64,000 nucleotides of DNA from an uncultured Eubacteriales bacterium (GTDB lineage: Bacteria; Bacillota; Clostridia; Peptostreptococcales; Anaerovoracaceae): contig CACZAM010000004.1 in NCBI GenBank assembly GCA_902779185.1, positions 1 to 64,000 on the forward strand. Reading direction: 5' to 3'. The position numbers and the translations under genes are program-made. This document shows, piece by piece, positions 58,100 through 64,000 of this stretch. Position 1 is the first letter of the stretch. Each line of letters opens with the position of its first letter. The notes beneath the pieces are model-generated. The model ran no database searches and was not told the origin of the DNA. It saw only the letters and a program-made list of their open reading frames with translations.

Positions 58100-58682
58100 T
58101 GCTCCTTATTATTGCATTCAGCCATTTAAAAGATTCCCTATGCATCTTATCCTCAGTATACCAAACTTTTTCAATTCCAAGACCCTTGTAATGACTAATA
58201 AGCGCCTTCAAAGCCTCTTCACTAAAGTCCCTGAAGTATCTTCCGTCTTCAATATTTCCTGAATCTATACCTTCTTTGACAGATATAAATAACGCTCCTC
58301 CTTTTTTGAGATTATGTCTCAGATTTGAGAGGAACTGATCAATTCTATTATCATCTAGATGCACCAAGGACGCACAGCACCAGATGCCGTCATATGCTTT
58401 ATCTGCGATCCACGACTCTATGAAACCTACTTTTACAGGGATTCCTAATTTTTCAGAGGCTATTCTCACCAGTTTTTCTGAAGCATCCAGTCCATCAGCC
58501 TCATATCCATGGTCCCTGAACCATTTGACATCACGGCCGCTTCCACATCCGAGATCCATGATCCGGCCTCCGGCTGGTACATACTTCAGGAATTCCTTAT
58601 ACAAAGAAACAAGGTCTACCTGCGATGTGCTGTCGAAGTAGTATGAGGCATTTTCGTCGTAATACTTAATGGTTCCGTTCAT
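58086..58682 (-). CDS. Class I SAM-dependent methyltransferase
   Basis: A 198-residue methyltransferase with the SAM loop IMDLGCGSGRDVKWFRDHG, DGLDASEKLVRIASEKLG, WCCASLVHLDDN and LKKGGALFISVKEG, similar to small TPMT/UbiE-like enzymes acting on small molecules. ATG 58682 overlaps the HNH stop (ATGA); Met at 58697 is an alternative. Not a recognisable DNA methylase (no DPPY/NPPY or Cys motif), so it is not a clear restriction partner. Confidence 0.86.
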   Translation of the reverse strand: MNGTIKYYDENASYYFDSTSQVDLVSLYKEFLKYVPAGGRIMDLGCGSGRDVKWFRDHGYEADGLDASEKLVRIASEKLGIPVKVGFIESWIADKAYDGIWCCASLVHLDDNRIDQFLSNLRHNLKKGGALFISVKEGIDSGNIEDGRYFRDFSEEALKALISHYKGLGIEKVWYTEDKMHRESFKWLNAIIRSNEYE

Positions 58683-59779
58683 CGTTGATATGTCCATTTC
58701 CTGAAGCCCATATTGCGTGCTGATTCGTATATTGGCAACAATAGTTCTTCAAGCTGATTTGTGAAATGCTGCTCCGTTTGTCCTTGCTTATACAAGCGGT
58801 ACCTGACCTCTTCATTGTTCAGGTTCTCTTTGGCACACTTCTCGAAGAGCATAGATGCTCTTTCGTCACTTCCTGTTAAAAGGTAGGCATCATACTCCGC
58901 ATGTGCAAGCCTGCAAAAATATGTGTCCCAGTCCGGAAGATTATTACTCTTGCTGCTGTTTATACTCTTTTCAGTAGGGATAAGATTCCACAGCTCATCA
59001 CTCGCAACATAAGACCAAGGAACAAAGTGGTCAATCGACAGGCCACGTGAAGTTAGCTCTTCACCGCTGTAAATATCCCTTACGCTCCCCTGCTGGATAA
59101 TATACTTCCAATAGTTTGTTGCCGAAGTCAGCTTTCTCTCCTGAGGTGGATAAATCTTATTTGATATTCCCGGAACAGTCGGATTTCTGCGCTGCAGGTA
59201 TGTTATAAGGTTAAAATCGGTCCACCCAATAAGGATACCAAGATTACTCTGGAGGTAGTCCATCCAAAGGGTATCAATGATAATCCTGCTATCTATTGAC
59301 CTTTTACGCTCTATCAGATAAATAACTCCATCCTGGGAATTGATATAGTCTGTAATATCATCTAGCTTATTCCACAGTTTTGAATCAGGAGTCTGGATCA
59401 ACGGTGCCTGCAACCTGTATGGTACATTCTGTGATAACACCGTCATAAGACGCCTGAGTTCCCTGTCATCACTTTTATGCAAATATGAGAGAATAACATC
59501 CTCCTTTTCTGTCGGCAGGAAGTTCTCCTTTTCTGCAATATACAGAACAGCCTTTTCCAGATTATCAGCTGGGCCAAGGTTAAGCTTATACTCACTGACC
59601 ATATACCAGGCATCTACAATCATCCGCTCTATTAAGTCACGGAAAGGAATCACACTTCTTCCATGCCCTACCTCATGCAGAATTGCCTTAAACCAGAACA
59701 ACTTATAACTCTCGCTCTTGTTGTCAAAGATTCTAGCCAAACTGGCTGTATTCAGTTTTTCAGAATACGGGATTTGCAC
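58679..59779 (-). CDS. HNH endonuclease-domain protein
   Basis: A 366-residue protein. Residues 1-210 are helical (FKAILHEVGHGRSVIPFRDL, LRRLMTVLSQNVPYRLQAPL) and unlike known families; residues about 225-285 carry an HNH motif, DIYSGEELTSRGLSIDHFVP then WNLIPTEKSINSSKSN, of the HNH_4-like type. A DNA nuclease tied to a defence or repair task is likely. The start is GTG with a GGGAAAGG site 13 bases upstream. Confidence 0.82.
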   Translation of the reverse strand: MQIPYSEKLNTASLARIFDNKSESYKLFWFKAILHEVGHGRSVIPFRDLIERMIVDAWYMVSEYKLNLGPADNLEKAVLYIAEKENFLPTEKEDVILSYLHKSDDRELRRLMTVLSQNVPYRLQAPLIQTPDSKLWNKLDDITDYINSQDGVIYLIERKRSIDSRIIIDTLWMDYLQSNLGILIGWTDFNLITYLQRRNPTVPGISNKIYPPQERKLTSATNYWKYIIQQGSVRDIYSGEELTSRGLSIDHFVPWSYVASDELWNLIPTEKSINSSKSNNLPDWDTYFCRLAHAEYDAYLLTGSDERASMLFEKCAKENLNNEEVRYRLYKQGQTEQHFTNQLEELLLPIYESARNMGFRKWTYQR

Positions 59780-59816
59780 TTTTTTATTAGCCTTTCCCCA
59801 TTAAAGCATTTGGAAG

Positions 59817-61544
59817 TTATGTCACTAACGGTATAAACTGCGACATGTATTCCCTAAGCGCAGGATCACATACATACACATACGTCCCTTTAATGCCTCG
59901 AGTCATCAAGGTCAGATATATATTGGTAAGATACTCTCTTAGGGCTATAGGGTCTTCTGCTACTCCGGATTTTCCCTGTTGATCGAAATAATTGTTTTTA
60001 TCTGCATAAATCTGTTTCGTTACCGGATTATATTTGATATCTTCACCAATTATGACTCCAAGATAATTCAGATCATATCCTTGAACTGTATGAATACAGC
60101 CTATCTCATTCACAGCATTCGGCGTCGTTATCCAGTTATCATATGTCGAATTCCACCTGTATTTGTTATCACCAATGACTATGTCGTATGCCTTTTTGTC
60201 TTTTTTTGTGATCCATTTCCAGGCATATCCTGCTGCATTCCGACAAAGACCATATGTCTCATTAAGGGTCTTGATATCCTCAACCATCTTGCCAACATTT
60301 GAGTACAGCTTGAAATCATAATTCTCGATCTCTTTGTAATCTACCGGTTCACAGCTTAGGATCTTTCTGAGATAGTTGATGTAATCATTGCCGCCTTTGC
60401 AGCGCCATTGCGTTTCCAATGCCTGTTCAACAACAGTTTTAGGATATCTCTTTTCTGTGATTTCCTTGAAATCATCTGCATCAATATCGCATGGTCTGAT
60501 TGTCTGCAAATCGTCTCTGAATATGATCTGGCTATTGCTGCACATATATATCCAGTCAAGTTCGGTCCCTTTCATCTTATCAAGGCCCAGATTCCTGTTA
60601 CATTCATCAAATCTGCCGTAGAATGACAAGTGGCCTTTATTGCGGCACTTCAATCTGTGTGCTTCATCTACAATAAGAAGGTCGTATTTTACTCCTGTTT
60701 CGATATAGTTTTTAACAACATCAGTTGTATCAAGGACCATATCAGGCGAAAGTCCTCTGATGCCTTTAAACACATCCTTTAATGACGACCTTAAGGATTT
60801 TTGCGGAAACACAATACCTATTTTTTCTATGCCATCGATCCTCTCAGCGGCATATACATAATCGAAATCCTCATCCAGATAATCATCTGGCTCTTCTGAC
60901 TCGATCCCTTTTGCATTTATATCTGCAAAGAGTTTCATAAGATAAATAGCGAGAATTGTTTTGCCTGTTCCCGCACCGCCTCTGACTATGATGGATACAC
61001 CGTTCTCATCATCTTTGTGTTCTTCAAACGCTTTCAGTATCTCCATTTCTGCGTCAACCTGTTCTGGTCCGAGCGATTTGTACGGAGAATACTTATATAA
61101 TTCTGAGTTCTCTATATCCTCTATTGAACGGTTTACCACCCCAAGTTTATAGAGCTTCTTCCAGATAGTCTTAAACTCGTTTTCATATCTGGACCGCTCA
61201 TAATAATCATGATCTTGTATCCCGTTATTTCCATTCAGCAGCTTGTACTTTCCATCAGCTGCCATATGTTTAATAAGGAATGACTCCAGATCAAGAACAA
61301 CTGACTTATTGAAGTCTTTATCGCTGATTATACGTATTTCCGTGAGATTCTGTTTTCCTGTATTACCAAGATGTTGCTCTGTACGCCTTGCAGCATTTAC
61401 AGTTTCTCCGACATATGCTTCAGTATCGTTATTAAGCACATAAACAACAGGCCAGTTCTCACCGACCTTGTTGTTGTAATGTCGAAGGCTTCGTATTTCC
61501 CCCACAGAGCTTATTTCGAAGTCGAACTTATCTATGAATGCCAT
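59817..61544 (-). CDS. GIY-YIG nuclease-DUF2075 helicase fusion
   Basis: A 575-residue fusion. Residues about 30-105: GIY-YIG-type nuclease with VVYVLNNDTEAYVGETVNAA, RRTEQHLGNTGKQNL and a later Glu (LESFL). Residues about 150-575: DUF2075 SF1-like ATPase with Walker A VRGGAGTGKTILAI (near 190), Walker B DLLIVDEAHRL (near 290), QWRCKGGNDYINYL and ending in CIHTVQGYDLNYLGVIIGED and YLTLMTRGIKGTYVYV motor motifs. It could unwind or translocate on nucleic acid and cut it; such proteins occur in defence islands. Role here inferred. Confidence 0.88.
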   Translation of the reverse strand: MAFIDKFDFEISSVGEIRSLRHYNNKVGENWPVVYVLNNDTEAYVGETVNAARRTEQHLGNTGKQNLTEIRIISDKDFNKSVVLDLESFLIKHMAADGKYKLLNGNNGIQDHDYYERSRYENEFKTIWKKLYKLGVVNRSIEDIENSELYKYSPYKSLGPEQVDAEMEILKAFEEHKDDENGVSIIVRGGAGTGKTILAIYLMKLFADINAKGIESEEPDDYLDEDFDYVYAAERIDGIEKIGIVFPQKSLRSSLKDVFKGIRGLSPDMVLDTTDVVKNYIETGVKYDLLIVDEAHRLKCRNKGHLSFYGRFDECNRNLGLDKMKGTELDWIYMCSNSQIIFRDDLQTIRPCDIDADDFKEITEKRYPKTVVEQALETQWRCKGGNDYINYLRKILSCEPVDYKEIENYDFKLYSNVGKMVEDIKTLNETYGLCRNAAGYAWKWITKKDKKAYDIVIGDNKYRWNSTYDNWITTPNAVNEIGCIHTVQGYDLNYLGVIIGEDIKYNPVTKQIYADKNNYFDQQGKSGVAEDPIALREYLTNIYLTLMTRGIKGTYVYVCDPALREYMSQFIPLVT

Positions 61545-61549
61545 TGTCC

Positions 61550-61870
61550 TTACAGTTTGTCGTACTTTGTACTTACTCCCCTGGCTTTATCTACAGGGTA
61601 TTTTTTCTTAGTCTTTTCGAGCTTTTCCAAAACAATGTCATCTATGCTAACATCCAGTTTATCTGCAAGCATTATGCAATAGGTAAGCACATCAGCTAAC
61701 TCTTCGCAGACTGAACTTTTATCATAATTATTATTCCATTGGAAACACTCAAGAAGCTCCCCTGCTTCGATACTTATTGACTTTGCCAAATTCTCTGGTG
61801 AATGAAACTGATCCCAGTCACGTTCATTAGAAAACTCTATAATCTCTTTCTTTAAGCCCTTCATTTCCAT
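61550..61870 (-). CDS. MazG-like nucleotide pyrophosphohydrolase (island copy)
   Basis: A 106-residue all-alpha NTP pyrophosphatase: FHSPENLAKSISIEAGELLE, CFQWNNNYDKSSVCEELADV, and LTYCIMLADKL. The ExxE and late acidic metal ligands are intact. Paralogue of 37403-37735, but encoded in much more AT-rich DNA. It ends 5 bases before the GIY-YIG/DUF2075 gene and could remove modified or aberrant nucleotides during phage infection. Confidence 0.88.
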   Translation of the reverse strand: MEMKGLKKEIIEFSNERDWDQFHSPENLAKSISIEAGELLECFQWNNNYDKSSVCEELADVLTYCIMLADKLDVSIDDIVLEKLEKTKKKYPVDKARGVSTKYDKL

Positions 61871-61900
61871 TTTCTTAATATAGTAATCAAATAAAACTAT

Positions 61901-62287
61901 TTAAATAGCTTTCTGTATTTTCTCTATAAGAGTAATATCTGCTGGTAACCAGTCTACTGTATATAAAGATTCTTTGGTTAGCCACTTTGCTGCTTCATGT
62001 TCTTTAAGCTCAAGCGTTCCAGACACCAAAGTTGCCCAATAGCATTTCATGGAAAGGTGAAAACTAGGATAATCATATTCAATTGTATCAATAAGATCGC
62101 TAACTTTGATTTCTGCACCTAATTCTTCACGTATTTCTCGTACTAATGCTTCTTCAGGCGTTTCTCCAGGCTCAACCTTTCCGCCTGGAAACTCCCAACC
62201 ATCCTTGAATTCACCGTAACCACGCTGAGTCGCAAAAATACGTGAACCAGCTTTAATTACAGCAGCAACAACTTCTATGGTTTTCAT
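61901..62287 (-). CDS. mutT: MutT-type NUDIX nucleoside triphosphate hydrolase
   Basis: A 128-residue NUDIX protein of the 8-oxo-dGTP diphosphatase size class: VVAAVIKAGSRIFATQRGYG, WEFPGGKVEPGETPEEALVR and EIREELGAEIKV (complete NUDIX box) and YDYPSFHLSMKCYWA. It hydrolyses oxidised or unusual NTPs. GGAGA precedes the ATG. The helicase stop lies 3 bases upstream of its start, so the two are coupled. Confidence 0.93.
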   Translation of the reverse strand: MKTIEVVAAVIKAGSRIFATQRGYGEFKDGWEFPGGKVEPGETPEEALVREIREELGAEIKVSDLIDTIEYDYPSFHLSMKCYWATLVSGTLELKEHEAAKWLTKESLYTVDWLPADITLIEKIQKAI

Positions 62288-62290
62288 AAG

Positions 62291-64000
62291 CTATTCTCCT
62301 ACAATATAATTGTATACATCATCTCTAACAGGAACGTCCAGATGATAATATATTTCAAATGCGTTATCCATTTTCCCTGCAGGAGTCTCCATTTGAATTT
62401 GCTTTGGATTGCCTTCAGCAAATATCTCTCCGAGGAAGTAGAACTCTTTAGCTTCTTTATCATCCTTATTTCTACGTACAAACAGAAAAATGCGATTATC
62501 TTGATCCTCCTGTTTGCGCTTATAAAAATGATCCGCATCTGTAGAATCTATTGTTCGCGGATGTTTTGAAAGTGCTATCAACTCACTATTTGAGAGAAAT
62601 CTATCTTCATACGCGATGGCACCAGCTGCTTTTTCATAATTAATAAATACAGGAAGAGTTTTGGTATCTTTATCATAGAAATAACCACCTATATTTTGTG
62701 CATTCATATTTGCCTTCCAATTGAGCAATCTGCAAACATCTTCATATGTATACTTTTGATACAGTACGAAGTTCGTATCTGCATATCTGGCAGAAAAGTA
62801 ACGTTGATATCGTTCCCTACCAAAGTCTATAAGTTCCATAACCATATAATAGAAATTCTCATTTTCCAGCATGTTATCAAAGGCAGGATCAACTATAAAC
62901 TCATCTCCTTGGGGTTTTAAAAACACACAGTCCTTAAATTTCTGTTTCTCAGTTTCCTTACCGAACTGATTGGTCAAATTATCAAATATTGATCTACATT
63001 CATATGATGTAAGATTAATTCCATAGTTAGCTGCCATCAGAGCGTTATAGTAATGTCTAATGCGGTCGCTATGGCTCAGAATAGTATCCAGCATCGCAAG
63101 TTCATGTATCCGTTTACCAGATGCCAATTTTGTTGAAATATACTCAATTACAAGTTCTTGCGACTTGCTAAGTTTAACTGTATATTCTGGATCATACTTT
63201 CTAAGAAATGAATAATACGAACCACACTTATCAAAGAATTTTGTTGCATCTATACTTCCATGATCAGCAAAATCTTTTAACTCTGGAATCCTCCCTAACT
63301 TATATTTTAGATTACGGTAGGATTCTTTTAATAGACGTATCTCATTAGTGCGAGCATTATCTATTGACTCAAATATCTGTTTCCTTGCTATTTCATCAAA
63401 ATGTATACTTGAGCTCCCCGGTATTACCCTCGTTCCACCGGAAACATATTTACGCATGTTATCTTTGTTATAAGATCGGTCGCCTGATAATGCGATAGGA
63501 ATCATGAAGTTGTTAGCATAATTCCCAATGAAATCCAAAACAACAACGAATTCCTTATCCTTGGCTTTACGAAGACCTCTTCCTAATTGCTGCACAAATA
63601 TAATAGGGCTTTCTGTAGGCCTTAGCATTATGACTTGATTGATTTCTGGTATGTCAACACCTTCGTTAAAAATATCAATGGTGAAAATATAATCTAGCAA
63701 ATCATCGCCATAATCTTTTGTAAGTCGTTCTATACATTCCTCTCTATAATCCTGAGAATCATCACCACAAATAAACACGGTTTTATAACCACGTTCGTTG
63801 AATTTCTGTGATAATTCTTTTGCCTCTTCCTTTCTACTGCAAAAAACTAATCCTTTTACCCTATCTCCGCTGAACCCGTAATACTCAGCTTCTTTCAAAA
63901 CATGGGAAACGCGTTCATCGCTAACTAGATAGCTAAAATCTCTGTTTTCATCAAGTAATTCACCATTTACTGTAATCTCTGTTATTCCAAAATAGTGGAA
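62291..64000 (-). CDS. Superfamily-2 helicase with DUF3427, 5' part beyond the window
   Basis: The frame is open from the stop at 62291 to the right edge (no stop in the last 100 bases), so this is the C-terminal 569 residues of a larger protein. Helicase half: GLVFCSRKEEAKELSQKF, IFTIDIFNEGVDIPEINQVI and QQLGRGLRKAKDKEFVVVLD (motif VI). C-terminal DUF3427 region: FVLYQKYTYEDVCRLLNWKA, GYFYDKDTKTLPVFINYEKA, RTIDSTDADHFYKRKQEDQD. Full-length relatives often carry an N-terminal PLD nuclease domain, which cannot be seen here. Probably a defence or repair helicase. Confidence 0.88.
   Translation of the reverse strand, partial: FHYFGITEITVNGELLDENRDFSYLVSDERVSHVLKEAEYYGFSGDRVKGLVFCSRKEEAKELSQKFNERGYKTVFICGDDSQDYREECIERLTKDYGDDLLDYIFTIDIFNEGVDIPEINQVIMLRPTESPIIFVQQLGRGLRKAKDKEFVVVLDFIGNYANNFMIPIALSGDRSYNKDNMRKYVSGGTRVIPGSSSIHFDEIARKQIFESIDNARTNEIRLLKESYRNLKYKLGRIPELKDFADHGSIDATKFFDKCGSYYSFLRKYDPEYTVKLSKSQELVIEYISTKLASGKRIHELAMLDTILSHSDRIRHYYNALMAANYGINLTSYECRSIFDNLTNQFGKETEKQKFKDCVFLKPQGDEFIVDPAFDNMLENENFYYMVMELIDFGRERYQRYFSARYADTNFVLYQKYTYEDVCRLLNWKANMNAQNIGGYFYDKDTKTLPVFINYEKAAGAIAYEDRFLSNSELIALSKHPRTIDSTDADHFYKRKQEDQDNRIFLFVRRNKDDKEAKEFYFLGEIFAEGNPKQIQMETPAGKMDNAFEIYYHLDVPVRDDVYNYIVGE

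Noticed and set aside
1..64000. tRNA, rRNA or CRISPR arrays inside the window
   Set aside because: No cloverleaf, 16S/23S or direct-repeat/spacer pattern was found by eye; only the leader-like segment at the left edge suggests rRNA outside the window.

Overview
This mid-GC window looks like a Clostridia (Firmicutes) chromosome, probably an anaerobic Eubacteriales member. The evidence is a tetrahydrofolate riboswitch in front of folT, the Firmicutes order murC-prs-pth-mfd-flippase-hup-rqcP, TTG/GTG starts behind AGGAGG ribosome sites, many flavodoxins, ferredoxin-type proteins and aldo/keto reductases, and Clostridia-typical small families (DUF1847, DUF4250, DUF3877, DUF1653, YkvI). Genus cannot be decided from the sequence. 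Nearly every gene is on the minus strand; only folT, a cysteine-desulfurase-like gene and an inserted tnpB are on plus.

Layout. 0-1.7 kb: a consensus promoter and leader firing off the left edge (probably an rRNA operon), a lone LytTR regulator, and the riboswitch-folT unit. 1.7-12.1 kb: the conserved core block, transcribed leftwards from a murC promoter: murC, prs, pth, mfd, mtaD (own promoter and structured leader), a MurJ/SpoVB-type flippase, then hup (own promoter and terminator) and rqcP. 12.2-20.4 kb: cysteine-desulfurase homologue, PatB-type lyase, DUF1847, GtrA, class II aldolase, gap, a Lar-type zinc-ribbon protein, mnmA, and an unusual coiled-coil protein with peptidoglycan-binding-like repeats. 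20.4-23.7 kb: larC1-larB-YkvI transporter, without larC2, larA or larE nearby.

23.7-57.1 kb: about 45 mostly small, tightly packed minus-strand genes for detoxification, redox, NUDIX, acetyltransferase, RNA-end and hypothetical functions. Many overlap by the ATGA four-base junction, so long polycistronic transcripts are likely. This stretch includes dinB, mnmM, thpR, a macro-domain protein, ybaK, a rhomboid protease, an LRR protein of odd architecture and a candidate C39-like cysteine protease. At 50.58-51.94 kb a TnpB-only IS200/IS605-family element has inserted at the 5' end of a lipoprotein aldo/keto reductase gene.

57.1-64 kb (right edge): an accessory island that becomes visibly AT-rich from about 58 kb. 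It has a DUF3427-type helicase (cut by the edge), a MutT-type NUDIX, a MazG-like pyrophosphohydrolase, a GIY-YIG nuclease fused to a DUF2075 helicase, an HNH nuclease, a SAM methyltransferase, a small cysteine-tailed lipoprotein and a KptA RNA 2'-phosphotransferase, all co-directional and several overlapping. It is the best candidate in the window for an undescribed (anti-phage) system; that role is inferred from domain content and context, not shown.
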